21,746 nucleotides of DNA, from positions 35,173 through 56,918 of the forward strand of contig DDHX01000059.1 in the NCBI GenBank assembly GCA_002338255.1, written 5' to 3'. Position numbers and translations under genes: made by a program. Position 1 is the stretch's first letter; every line of letters begins with the position of its first letter. This DNA comes from Ruminococcaceae bacterium UBA1865. Its GTDB lineage: Bacteria; Bacillota; Clostridia; Oscillospirales; Acutalibacteraceae. Shown in pieces: positions 1-7,951 of this stretch. The notes beneath the pieces are model-generated. The model did not search any database, had not been told where the DNA came from, and worked only from the letters and a program-made list of their open reading frames with translations.

Positions 1-1746
1 ACCCTCGTCCGGTTCACTGTAAATCGAAAGGCCGTATTCTGCTCCGAAGTAAAGCTGAATGCGCTCCTGCACATTTTTTAGTCCGATGCCCGAACCCTTG
101 CTGCGCTTTTTCGTGGTTTCCTCCGTCAACAGTGCTTCGGCCTGTTCCTGAGGCATTCCGAGGCCGTAATCTTCAATATCAATAAACAAATCGCTACCCT
201 CGCAATAAGCTTTAATGATAATTTCACCATCTCCGCTCATAAATTCCATGCCATGGTAAATCGCGTTTTCCACCAGCGGCTGAACAATCAGTTTGATTGT
301 GGCGCATTGCAGCACCGCCGGTTCAGTGATAATTTCATAGCTGAATTTATTTTTATAGCGCATTTTTTGGATGGTCAGGTAATTTCGCACATGCTCAAGT
401 TCATCCGCTACCGTGATGATATTTTTCCCTTTGGAAAGGCTGATACGGAACAGTCTTGCAAGCGCCGTGACCATTGTGACCGCGCCCTCGTAGCGCTCAT
501 TTTCAATCATCCATACAATGGAATCCAGCGTGTTGTACAGGAAATGAGGGTTAATCTGGGACTGGAGCGCGTCCAACTCGCTTTTTCGTTTAGACTCCTG
601 CTCCACGACGATATCATCCATCAGCTTGCGCATCTGATTAACCATGGAACGTATCGTCTTCCCCAAATGCTGCACTTCATAGGAGCCCGCAATCGAAATA
701 TCCACCCCGCTCAGTTCCCCTGTTTCCACATCTTTTACCGAGTGCTCCAGCTCCATAATCGGGTTGGCAATGCGCGAGGACAGAAACATATTGACGAAAA
801 TCAACAGGAAGACGGCGAAGAAAATAAAGAATAACGCGAATATTTTAATTTGATTGTAGGTTGAAGTAATATCGGCGGTAGGTGTCACGGCAATAATTTT
901 CCAACCGGTATAACCCGCAGTTTTTACGGTGATGACACGCTGCTGCCCCTCAAACGTTTCGTTATGGCTGCCATCGTCATACTTTGCGGCGGCGTAATTA
1001 TTTTCATGAATTAAATTGGAGTAAATTAGCTGCTGGCGGGGGTGATAGATGATTTCGCCGTTGCCGTCTATCAGATAAATATACCCTGATTCGCCTAAAT
1101 CAACGTTCTTACAGATTTGTTCGATTCCGCTAAAATTCATATCCACAAGCAGAACTCCGTGGGTAATGGAGCCGGCGTTTGTCAGCTCGACTGAACGGCT
1201 GAGTGATACGACCCATCGGTATTTATTGTCGGGGTCGACAAACAAATTTTGCACATGCGGCGTTGAAAAATGCAGGTTTTCAATTTTCCTTGTTGCATTG
1301 ACAAACCATGTCTCGCGGTTCACATTGGCGGACGGCTTAAGCTGTGCAAGCGGTTCGGAAGCAATCACCTTGCCACTGTTGGAAAACACACCGATGCTGA
1401 TCAGCAAATCACGGTTCGTTTCATACAGCAGGCTCATATCGTTGCTGATGTTATCGGTGGACAAATCGGCATTTTTTATAACGCGGTAATACATTGAATC
1501 CGAAATGCGCATCATGTTGCGCAGGTACGTGTCCAAATTTAAATTCACCTGATCCACCATACGGACGCTGTCTTCGGATATCATTTTTTCGCTTGAACTG
1601 ATAAAACGCAGCGAAAGGCTCGCGCCGACAATCACCATCCCCACAACCGCAACCGCAGTAAACGTAATGGAAATGGTAAATTGCAAGCTTCTTTTTTGAA
1701 AAAAATGGGTTGCCTTATCAATAATATCCTTTACTCTTTTACGCAT
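1..1746 (-). CDS. Sensor histidine kinase, YesM type (C-terminus cut by window edge)
   Basis: Membrane histidine kinase that would phosphorylate the response regulator encoded just upstream. The visible 582 residues run without a stop to the left edge; probably only the last residues are missing. Order of parts: membrane helix about 24-44; a long extracellular Cache-like sensor region about 50-295, with PAS-like pieces such as 'GYIYLIDGNGEIIYHP' at 221-236; second helix about 301-323; HAMP linker; the His_kinase motif 'SQINPHFLYN' with phospho-acceptor His401; then the ATPase domain with N-box 'LVENAIYHGM' (491-500), G1 'DYGLGMP' (526-532) and G2 'GSGIGLKN' (551-558). This layout is typical of the YesM/LytS-like family. 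The ATG at 1746 is chosen because an in-frame TGA lies four codons upstream and the next ATG falls inside the first helix; the ribosome binding site is weak. It lies 44 bases after the regulator gene, so the two are probably co-transcribed. The ligand is unknown; a sugar or sugar-loaded MglB is a guess from context. Confidence 0.93.
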   Translation of the reverse strand, partial: MRKRVKDIIDKATHFFQKRSLQFTISITFTAVAVVGMVIVGASLSLRFISSSEKMISEDSVRMVDQVNLNLDTYLRNMMRISDSMYYRVIKNADLSTDNISNDMSLLYETNRDLLISIGVFSNSGKVIASEPLAQLKPSANVNRETWFVNATRKIENLHFSTPHVQNLFVDPDNKYRWVVSLSRSVELTNAGSITHGVLLVDMNFSGIEQICKNVDLGESGYIYLIDGNGEIIYHPRQQLIYSNLIHENNYAAAKYDDGSHNETFEGQQRVITVKTAGYTGWKIIAVTPTADITSTYNQIKIFALFFIFFAVFLLIFVNMFLSSRIANPIMELEHSVKDVETGELSGVDISIAGSYEVQHLGKTIRSMVNQMRKLMDDIVVEQESKRKSELDALQSQINPHFLYNTLDSIVWMIENERYEGAVTMVTALARLFRISLSKGKNIITVADELEHVRNYLTIQKMRYKNKFSYEIITEPAVLQCATIKLIVQPLVENAIYHGMEFMSGDGEIIIKAYCEGSDLFIDIEDYGLGMPQEQAEALLTEETTKKRSKGSGIGLKNVQERIQLYFGAEYGLSIYSEPDEG

Positions 1747-1790
1747 GCGATCAACTCAATTATCTTTATTTATCAATGCTGATAAGATAC

Positions 1791-3395
1791 TTACTTGCTC
1801 CTGTATTTTGACGGTGACACACCGAATTTCTTTTTAAATACATAGCTGAAATAATTCGGCTCAAAATAGCCCACTTTTTCGGCAATAATATAGGTTTTGT
1901 CGCTCGTAGTATTTAAAAGGTTAATTGCCTGCTGAAGACGCACCTCGGTCAGGTAAGCGACAAAGCTCATTCCCGTCTCACGCTTAAACACCGTTGAAAA
2001 ATATGCGGGGCTGACATGCAGAAACGAGCACAGGCTTTCAACCGAAAGCTCGGTGTTATGATAATTTTCCTCAATGTACCGCTTGGCGTTCTGGGCGAGC
2101 AGCTTGGTGGAGTCCATGCGCTCACGCTTGATCAGCGTACTGATTTTAATGCAGCACTCGGTGCACCACTGCTTCATTTCGGCGGGCGAATGAAGGGAAG
2201 CGATGATATTGACATAATTAAAACGATCACCGAAAATTTCTTCCGTACTTAATTCATATGCGCGCATTACCTTTAAAAGTGAAGTCATCATTTCCATCAG
2301 GTAAATTTGATATTGGCTGAATGGCAAAAGCTGCAATTCAAAACGTACGAAAAGGGCGCTGATTTGTTTGGCGATGTCCTCTTCCGAACCCATTTTAATC
2401 CCGTTGATAATTTCACGCTCATCGTGCTCGTCAAATTGGAGTTTTATGGAGGTGTCGGGTTCAATATCGGCAATATAAACCGCTTTGCCCGCGCCCATGG
2501 CGGCGCTGTAATCCAAAGCGTTCTGCGCTTCGCGGTAGGAATGTCGTACTTCGGTCAGGTTCGAACACACTGTCCCCACACCTGCCATTACCTTTACTCC
2601 GAGTACGCGTTCGGCGGATTTGCAGATTTCATTCATCCCGTTGATCAACTGTAAAATACCTGTTTGGGGCTTTAACCCCGCAATGACCGCGACGCAGTCG
2701 GAATACAAAAATCCGGTAAACGTGCAATAGGTTCCCAGAATTTCTTCCACGGTACATTTTAGGGAAAATGGAATCAGTTCTTCTTCTCCGTGCAGCGCGG
2801 CTCCGTCCTTCGGCGCGGAATCGGCGCGCACCAGTGCGACCGCCCAATGATCCGCCTGTGTAAGGTCAATATTCAGCAAAGGTGCTTGTGTCAGCAGGCG
2901 TTCCTCGGGAATCCGGCCCTCAATCAGGCCGACCAGAAACTGCTCGCGCATGACGGGCAGGCTGTCCATATAATTACGCCGAAGCATTTCCACATCGCGC
3001 TTTTCATCAAATTCACGGTCAAGCTTCTGCTTTAGTTTTTTAAGCGTCTCCATCAATTCGGAGGCATTCACCGGTTTTAAAACATACTCGGCAACATTTA
3101 GCTTGATCGCTTTTTGAGCGTATTCAAAATCATCAAATCCCGAAAAAATAATCAGCTTGGTGGAGGGCATGACCACGCTAAGCCGCTCCCCAAGTTCAAG
3201 CCCGTTCATAAACGGCATTTTAATGTCGGTGATCACAACATCGGGGTGCAGATGCTCGGCTTTCTCGAGTGCTTCCAACCCGTTTTCAGCATCGCCCGCA
3301 ATAGTGTACCCCAAGCTTTCCCAATCTATTTTCTTGATAATACCTTCTCGTATTTCTTCCTCATCATCAACCAAAAGGACACGGTAAAGCGCCAT
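1791..3395 (-). CDS. Response regulator, YesN type (receiver + AraC DNA-binding domain)
   Basis: Transcription factor of a two-component system, 534 residues, cytoplasmic. Receiver domain at about 3-120 with acidic pocket 'DDEEE' (10-14), phospho-acceptor Asp57 in 'VVITDIKMP' and the conserved Lys107 in 'YVLKPVN'. A middle region (about 160-320) resembles the GGDEF-like fold of CdaR/YesN regulators ('VMAGVGTVCSNLTEVRHSY'). The last 100 residues are a double helix-turn-helix AraC domain ('SVESLCSFLHVSPAYFSTVF' and 'KVGYFEPNYFSYVFKKKFG'). The length is usual for YesN-like proteins. A sigma-A promoter lies 38-66 bases upstream, and the kinase gene follows in the same direction. It sits 212 bases downstream of the mgl genes on the same strand, which suggests but does not prove that mgl is its target. 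Confidence 0.95.
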   Translation of the reverse strand: MALYRVLLVDDEEEIREGIIKKIDWESLGYTIAGDAENGLEALEKAEHLHPDVVITDIKMPFMNGLELGERLSVVMPSTKLIIFSGFDDFEYAQKAIKLNVAEYVLKPVNASELMETLKKLKQKLDREFDEKRDVEMLRRNYMDSLPVMREQFLVGLIEGRIPEERLLTQAPLLNIDLTQADHWAVALVRADSAPKDGAALHGEEELIPFSLKCTVEEILGTYCTFTGFLYSDCVAVIAGLKPQTGILQLINGMNEICKSAERVLGVKVMAGVGTVCSNLTEVRHSYREAQNALDYSAAMGAGKAVYIADIEPDTSIKLQFDEHDEREIINGIKMGSEEDIAKQISALFVRFELQLLPFSQYQIYLMEMMTSLLKVMRAYELSTEEIFGDRFNYVNIIASLHSPAEMKQWCTECCIKISTLIKRERMDSTKLLAQNAKRYIEENYHNTELSVESLCSFLHVSPAYFSTVFKRETGMSFVAYLTEVRLQQAINLLNTTSDKTYIIAEKVGYFEPNYFSYVFKKKFGVSPSKYRSK

Positions 3396-3432
3396 GAAAA
3401 AGTCAACCCCAATCAGTCTGTCTTATGCGATA

Positions 3433-3461
3433 ATTGTATCATTATTATATATGTTCTGCAA
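3433..3461 (-). promoter_or_regulatory. Sigma-A-type promoter for the YesN/YesM-like pair
   Basis: On the minus strand, -35 TTGCAG (3456-3461) and -10 TACAAT (3433-3438) are separated by 17 bases. Transcription would begin near 3426, giving a leader of about 30 bases before the ATG at 3395. It shows that the two-component genes can be expressed independently of mglBAC. Confidence 0.75.
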
Positions 3462-3535
3462 CGAATAAATCTTTGAAAACGGTGGTAAATTTGCATCCCA
3501 AAACGCAGCCCGTTTCCCGGGGAACACGCCAACGG

Positions 3536-3563
3536 AAAAGGCAGCCCGTGCAGTTATGGCTGC
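3536..3563 (-). terminator. Possible weak terminator after mglC
   Basis: On the minus strand GCAGCC (3563-3558) and GGCTGC (3546-3541) can form a 6-bp stem. A nested alternative of 8 bp with one G-U pair is CCGCGCAG/CTGCACGG. The stem is followed by CTTTTCC. It lies about 45 bases after the mglC stop. The stem is short and the T run is only four, so termination may be partial. Confidence 0.4.
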
Positions 3564-3607
3564 GCGGACTGTCGAAAGAGGAATATCAAAAATGTGGGAT
3601 ATTCTGA

Positions 3608-4840
3608 TTATTTTCTTCTGTACTTGGAAAGGTCAAGGGCAACTGCGACCGCGATGATAACGCCCTTCATAATCTGCTGCCACATTGGGCTAACACCAAT
3701 AAACTGCAATCCGTACTGGATAACCGTGAAAATTAACACACCGGTTACAATACCGCGTATTTTACCGACGCCGCCGTTGAGCGAAACACCGCCGACCACG
3801 CAGGCCGCGATTGCGTCGAGTTCATAACCCACGCCGTAGTTGTTGGTTGCGCCGGCGGTTCTCGCCGCTTCAAGCACACCGCCGATGCCATAAAGGCCGG
3901 AGGCAAGAATGAAGATGAACATGATCGTCGCAAACACATTGACGCCGGAAACAACAGCCGCTTCGCGGTTGCCGCCAATTGCGTAAACATTTTTGCCGAA
4001 CACCGTCTTATTCAGCACAAACCAGATAATCAGGCAGATGACCAGTGCAATCGGAATCAAGACCGAAAAGCCGTCAAAACCGGGGCTCTTGAACAACATT
4101 TTCTGCCCCAGAATGGTAAAATCATCGCGGACACCGCCGATTGGCTGGGATCTGTTCGGGGGAAGGTCAAAGTACAGCGAACATGCACCATAAATCATAA
4201 CCTGTGTTGCCAAAGTCGCAATAAACGGATGCATGTCAAAACGGGCGACAAGGTAGCCGTTGAGCACGCCGAAAAGCAGGCAGGCAAAAATTGCTGCGAG
4301 GATTGGAAACACAACCGATATCTGCGGCAAATTCGGGAAGAACCGGTTGCCGTAGTCTGCTTTTTGCAGCATGGAGGTAGAAATAACCGCCGCCAAGCCG
4401 ACCATACGACCGGCCGACAAATCGGTACCGGCAATCAATAGGGTAAAGCAGATACCCAAAGCGATAATCAGCCTTGTGGAAGACTGCGTCATAATGTCGA
4501 GCAAAACCTTGTTCTGCATAAACCTTGGTTCAATAAACATGATAACCACGATTAGCAGGAGTAACGCCAGTATAATCGCATTATTGGTTAAGAATGATTT
4601 TGCTGTCCGCTGGGAAAAGACAACATCCTTGCCAATGCGTTCTGCGCTTATTATTTGAAACAGGCCGTAACCAATAAGAATCAGTCCGATTCCTATTGCC
4701 CACCATGGCAAATCGTACATTGTTTTTTTATAAAAAGCAATTTTTAAGAGAATACCCACCACGGAAGACACTGCGCCGGCTGCTATGTAGACAATGGCAA
4801 ACTTTTGGCGGGGTATTACTTTTTCTCCTTGCATACCCAT
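3608..4840 (-). CDS. mglC: Galactose/methyl-galactoside ABC transporter permease MglC
   Basis: Membrane subunit of the Mgl sugar importer (BPD_transp_2 / CUT2 class), 410 residues with about ten hydrophobic segments. Family hallmarks include 'GICFTLLIAGTDLSAGRMVGL', 'FGVLNGYLVARFDMHPFIATLAT', 'GGNREAAVVSGVNV' and 'ELDAIAACVVGGVSLNGGVGKIRG' (quoted as separate segments). The protein is longer than the E. coli relative (about 336 residues) because of a roughly 75-residue N-terminal addition with two more hydrophobic stretches ('FAIVYIAAGAVSSVVGILL' and 'WWAIGIGLILIGYGLF'). Two starts are possible: ATG at 4840 is only 2 bases from GTGAGG, whereas the ATG at 4834 (Met3) has a spacing of 8 and is the better candidate. 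It follows mglA by 23 bases. Confidence 0.93.
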   Translation of the reverse strand: MGMQGEKVIPRQKFAIVYIAAGAVSSVVGILLKIAFYKKTMYDLPWWAIGIGLILIGYGLFQIISAERIGKDVVFSQRTAKSFLTNNAIILALLLLIVVIMFIEPRFMQNKVLLDIMTQSSTRLIIALGICFTLLIAGTDLSAGRMVGLAAVISTSMLQKADYGNRFFPNLPQISVVFPILAAIFACLLFGVLNGYLVARFDMHPFIATLATQVMIYGACSLYFDLPPNRSQPIGGVRDDFTILGQKMLFKSPGFDGFSVLIPIALVICLIIWFVLNKTVFGKNVYAIGGNREAAVVSGVNVFATIMFIFILASGLYGIGGVLEAARTAGATNNYGVGYELDAIAACVVGGVSLNGGVGKIRGIVTGVLIFTVIQYGLQFIGVSPMWQQIMKGVIIAVAVALDLSKYRRK

Positions 4841-4863
4841 AACCTCACTTTCTGATTTGAGTT

Positions 4864-6363
4864 TTATTTAACGAAGCGTGTCGCAAGACGCATCACTTCA
4901 ATCTGGTCGGCTTCAGCGCGGTTCAGCACACCGGAAACTTTGCCTTCACACATTACCATTACCCGGTCCGACATGCCTAAAAGTTCAGGCATTTCGGAGG
5001 AAATCATAATAATTGATTTTCCCTGCTTGATTAAGTCAAGCATAATGGTATATATTTCATACTTCGCGCCAACATCAATACCGCGGGTTGGTTCGTCCAA
5101 AATCAGAATATCCGGGTGCGTCAGCAGCCAACGCGCAATTAAAACCTTTTGCTGATTTCCGCCGGAAAGGTCCTGAATCAAGGTTTCCAGCGTGGGGGTT
5201 TTCACATTCAGCTGAAGGTTTGCTTCCTTTGCAGCTTTTAATCGCTTAGACTGCCTAAGTACACCGTGATTTGCGTATGTCTTCTGGCTGGCGATAACGG
5301 TGTTGTCTAAAACGGAAAGAATGGGGAACACTCCGCTTGCACGGCGCTCTTCCGTCAAAAGAGCAAGCCCGTGTTTTTTCGCGTCCTGAACCGATTTTAC
5401 TTTAAATCGCTCCCCGTCTTTTTCCACTTCGCCGGATACAATTACGCGAAGTCCAAAGAGTGCTTCGACCAACTCAGTACGCTGTGCACCAACCAATCCG
5501 CCGATGCCGAGGATTTCTCCTCTGTGAAGCTCAAAGCTGACGTGCTGGAACGATTTCGGAAGCGGTGAACACAAATCCTCCGCTTTCAACACAACCTCTG
5601 TACCGGGAATGTAGTCTTTTTCCGGGAACCGGTTTGTCATATCACGCCCGACCATGCGGTTAATGATCAAATCTGTGGTCAGTTCGCCTGACGGCCAAGT
5701 GCCGACATACTGACCGTCGCGCATGATGGTAACTTCATCGGCAATTTTCAGAATTTCTTCCATTTTATGGGATATGTAAATAATTGCACATCCCTTGCCT
5801 TGAAGCTGACGTATAATCTTAAACAGATGGTCCGTTTCATTATCCGTTAAAGACGATGTAGGCTCATCCATAATAATTATCTTAGAATTGTAGCTAACAG
5901 CCTTTGCAATTTCAACCAACTGCAAGTTGGATGCGGACAGGCTGCCTGCCAGTACTTCTGGATTAATGTCAAGATCAATCTCCTTAAAAAGCTCCTTTGT
6001 TTTGCGGATCATCGTCTTCTTGTCAACCGCAATTCCTCTCATCGGAAACCTTCCAAGCCAGATGTTTTCCATTACCGGTCTGAATCGGATTGGGTGCAGC
6101 TCCTGGTGAATCATTGAAACACCCAAGTCGAGCGCCTGCTTCGAGGTTGTTATATTCTCTTTTTTACCATCTAAAATAATCTCTCCCCCATCTTCCTGGT
6201 AAATGCCGAAAAGGCACTTCATGAGAGTTGATTTACCGGCTCCGTTCTCGCCCATAAGCGCATGAACGCTGCCCGGCCGAACTTTCAGGCTGACGTTATC
6301 TAAAGCTTTAACGCCAGGGAAGACTTTCGTGATATTGTTCATTTCCAAAACATATTCGCCCAT
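4864..6363 (-). CDS. mglA: Galactose/methyl-galactoside ABC transporter ATP-binding protein MglA
   Basis: Tandem ATPase energising the Mgl importer, 499 residues, normal length for CUT2 sugar ATPases. First domain: Walker A 'GENGAGKS' (38-45), unusual signature 'LSASNLQ' (142-148), Walker B 'IIIMDEP' (162-168), H-loop 'ISHKMEE'. Second domain: a degenerate Walker A 'GGLVGAQRTEL' (288-298), canonical signature 'LSGGNQQK' (399-406) and Walker B 'ILILDEP' (419-425). One canonical and one degenerate site per copy is characteristic of the MglA/RbsA/XylG family. The start is set by an AAGGAGG site 9 bases upstream. It lies between mglB and mglC; the 113-base gap from mglB carries a strong hairpin that probably lowers its expression relative to mglB. 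Confidence 0.95.
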   Translation of the reverse strand: MGEYVLEMNNITKVFPGVKALDNVSLKVRPGSVHALMGENGAGKSTLMKCLFGIYQEDGGEIILDGKKENITTSKQALDLGVSMIHQELHPIRFRPVMENIWLGRFPMRGIAVDKKTMIRKTKELFKEIDLDINPEVLAGSLSASNLQLVEIAKAVSYNSKIIIMDEPTSSLTDNETDHLFKIIRQLQGKGCAIIYISHKMEEILKIADEVTIMRDGQYVGTWPSGELTTDLIINRMVGRDMTNRFPEKDYIPGTEVVLKAEDLCSPLPKSFQHVSFELHRGEILGIGGLVGAQRTELVEALFGLRVIVSGEVEKDGERFKVKSVQDAKKHGLALLTEERRASGVFPILSVLDNTVIASQKTYANHGVLRQSKRLKAAKEANLQLNVKTPTLETLIQDLSGGNQQKVLIARWLLTHPDILILDEPTRGIDVGAKYEIYTIMLDLIKQGKSIIMISSEMPELLGMSDRVMVMCEGKVSGVLNRAEADQIEVMRLATRFVK

Positions 6364-6392
6364 ACAGTCATTCCTCCTTTTCGCTAAAATAA

Positions 6393-6429
6393 ACGGGGAA
6401 CGGAAAGCGCTTGCTTTCGCATTCCCCGT
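6393..6429 (-). terminator. mglB-mglA intergenic hairpin (attenuator or mRNA stabiliser)
   Basis: ACGGGGAA (6393-6400) pairs with TTCCCCGT (6422-6429), and inside it GAAAGC (6403-6408) pairs with GCTTTC (6413-6418) around the loop GCTT; only small internal bulges separate the two stems. On the minus strand it is followed by TTATTTTA, an imperfect T run. Such hairpins after a binding-protein gene usually protect the upstream message or partly terminate transcription, giving more MglB than MglA/MglC. Confidence 0.75.
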
Positions 6430-6476
6430 CGAACAGTAACCTTAAAACTACTAATTCAAACGAGAATTAGGGAAGT

Positions 6477-7565
6477 TTATTTCTGGAATTGTTTGTAATT
6501 TTCTGCTGTAACCTTTACATAAGGGATCCAAACATATTTGCCGTCTGTTACGTCGTAACCGGCAGATGTTTTGTCAATTGTTTTTCCCTGAGCTGCTGCA
6601 ACTGCGATGTTAACGGTTGCTTTGCCCTGGTTCTCAGCATCGTTCAGAACTGTTCCGAGCAAGGAACCGTCTGCCATTGCTGCGAGTGCAGGGGAAGTTG
6701 CGTCAACGCCGACGACCGGAATATACTTTGTTTTGTCGCCCTTGTTGTAGCCCTGTGCTTTTAAGGCTTCAATTGCGCCGAGCGCCATATCGTCGTTGTT
6801 AGCGAGAACAGCTTCGATTTTGTCAAGACCCTGTGAAGAAATGAACGTATTCATCAGATCTGTAGCCTTAACTTTATCCCACATTGCTGTATCTGCTGCT
6901 AATTTCTGAGTCTTAAAACCAGCGGCTTCAATTGCTTCGACGGAATACTTTGTGCGGAGTGTGGCATCCTGATGGCCCGGCTCGCCTTGTAACATAACGT
7001 ACTGGATTGTGCCGTCGCCGTTCTTATCCGCAGTTTTGTTTGCTTTGAAATAATCGGCAATGATTTCGCCGGACATTGTTCCGGACTGCTCTGCTTTTGC
7101 TCCAACATACCAAACTTTGTCGTAACCCTTCATGACGTCTGCTTCCGGCTCACGATTTAAGAATACGATTGGAAGACTCTTTGCCTTTGCTTTTTCTACG
7201 ATCGGGCCTGCTGCCGTACGGTCAACTGCGTTGACTGCAAGTGCGGAAACACCCTTTGTGATGAATGTATCAACTTGCTCATTCTGAGTAGGCTGCTTAT
7301 TCTGTGAGTCCACAATATCAAGTTTCGCGCCCAATGTTTTGGCTTGTGTGTCCATGTTGTTGCGGACACCTGTCATAAAGGTATCGTCGAATTTGTAAAT
7401 GCAAACACCAACGCTGACGTCGCCTGCAGCCGGAGCCGCTGCGCTGTCTGCCGCTTTGCTTGCTGCTGCCGACGGTGCGGTGCTTGTTGTGGTGTTACTT
7501 GAGCAGCCTACTGCTGCGGAGGCCATCATCATTGTGGCCAAAACCAATGCAACAATTTTCTTCAT
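6477..7565 (-). CDS. mglB: Galactose/glucose-binding lipoprotein MglB
   Basis: Extracellular sugar-binding lipoprotein of the Mgl importer, 362 residues. The signal peptide ends in a lipobox 'ASAAVGC' with Cys21, followed by a Ser/Thr/Ala-rich linker. The mature domain is a periplasmic-binding-protein type 1 fold (about 50-360). It shares landmarks with E. coli galactose-binding protein: the calcium-loop region 'DKNGDGTIQYVMLQGEPGH', the stacking Trp in 'TAMWDKVKA', 'NNDDMALGAIEALKAQG' and 'PVVGVDATSPAL'. These make glucose/galactose/methyl-galactoside the likely ligands; the exact preference cannot be told. A GGGGGA ribosome binding site lies 8 bases before the ATG. It is first in the mglBAC operon, with a 75-base leader containing two palindromes. 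Confidence 0.94.
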   Translation of the reverse strand: MKKIVALVLATMMMASAAVGCSSNTTTSTAPSAAASKAADSAAAPAAGDVSVGVCIYKFDDTFMTGVRNNMDTQAKTLGAKLDIVDSQNKQPTQNEQVDTFITKGVSALAVNAVDRTAAGPIVEKAKAKSLPIVFLNREPEADVMKGYDKVWYVGAKAEQSGTMSGEIIADYFKANKTADKNGDGTIQYVMLQGEPGHQDATLRTKYSVEAIEAAGFKTQKLAADTAMWDKVKATDLMNTFISSQGLDKIEAVLANNDDMALGAIEALKAQGYNKGDKTKYIPVVGVDATSPALAAMADGSLLGTVLNDAENQGKATVNIAVAAAQGKTIDKTSAGYDVTDGKYVWIPYVKVTAENYKQFQK

Positions 7566-7592
7566 TGAAAAATCCCCCTACTTTCTGTTGTT

Positions 7593-7605
7593 TGTTTAGC
7601 AAACA
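7593..7605. promoter_or_regulatory. Palindrome in the mglB leader (TGTTT-AGC-AAACA)
   Basis: Perfect 5-bp inverted repeat with a 3-base spacer, 28-40 bases upstream of the mglB ATG and within the predicted mRNA leader. Its size and position fit an operator half-site pair or a small RNA hairpin; the binding protein is not known. Confidence 0.4.
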
Positions 7606-7612
7606 TTTCTTA

Positions 7613-7628
7613 TTGTGCATCTGCACAA
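7613..7628. promoter_or_regulatory. 16-bp palindromic operator candidate upstream of mglB
   Basis: TTGTGCA-TC-TGCACAA is a perfect 7+7 bp inverted repeat with a 2-base centre. It lies about 13-28 bases downstream of the predicted mglB transcription start, a typical roadblock or repressor position. No T run follows, so it is more likely a protein-binding site than a terminator. A LacI/GalR-type repressor is possible but none is encoded in this window. Confidence 0.55.
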
Positions 7629-7647
7629 ATTCTAAGCCGTTTGCAAC

Positions 7648-7676
7648 TTTCTATTGGGTATTATAACTTTTGTCAA
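7648..7676 (-). promoter_or_regulatory. Promoter for mglBAC
   Basis: On the minus strand a consensus -35 TTGACA (7671-7676) is followed after 17 bases by TAGAAA (7648-7653). A perfect TATAAT (7660-7665) lies too close to that -35 but could act with a poor -35 further upstream. Either would start transcription 75-90 bases before the mglB ATG. Confidence 0.6.
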
Positions 7677-7887
7677 ACAGGAAATCCATATGAAATTCTT
7701 TGCTCTTCTATTGAATTTCTTTGCTATATTGCCAAACCATGTGTGAAATGTGAATATATATTGGTTATTTTTTATAATTTCCATGGTAAAAGGAACAAAA
7801 AGCACATGGGGTATTCCCGTTTTATACAGCGTTTGTACGGTTTCGGTTTTTAAGCATATAAACAGGGCAGGCCACGGCAAAATTCTC
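7677..7887. other. Noncoding stretch between divergent mglB and the serine hydrolase gene
   Basis: AT-rich divergent intergenic DNA; the whole gap from 7566 to 7951 holds no convincing gene. The left end carries the mglB promoter and palindromes and the right end carries the promoter of the plus-strand operon. In the middle I see no further strong hairpin, repeat or coding signal. Confidence 0.6.
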
Positions 7888-7916
7888 TTGTATCATGCTC
7901 GCAAACAAGCTATAAT
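7888..7916 (+). promoter_or_regulatory. Sigma-A-type promoter of the serine hydrolase/D-aminoacylase operon
   Basis: -35 TTGTAT (7888-7893), 17-base spacer, perfect -10 TATAAT (7911-7916). Transcription would start near 7923. This rules out the in-frame ATG at 7919 as a start codon and supports the ATG at 7952. Confidence 0.8.
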
Positions 7917-7951
7917 AAATGAAAAATAAACGGTTTGGAGATCGAATATTG

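Noticed and set aside
253..834. 193-codon open frame on the plus strand
   Set aside because: It lies opposite the histidine kinase, whose domains and motifs are continuous; the plus-strand product has no recognisable features or ribosome binding site.
3505..3549. Direct repeat GCAGCCCGT (3505-3513 and 3541-3549)
   Set aside because: Only nine bases and no further unit; no sign of a mobile element or array.
7632..7646. cre-like site TTGCAAACGGCTTAG (minus strand) near the mglB transcription start
   Set aside because: Its first ten bases fit the consensus, but three of the fixed or W positions at the end do not; too weak to list as a feature.
7632..7880. Small open frames on both strands in the mglB/serine-hydrolase gap
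   Set aside because: They overlap predicted promoters, lack ribosome binding sites, and their products have no recognisable features.
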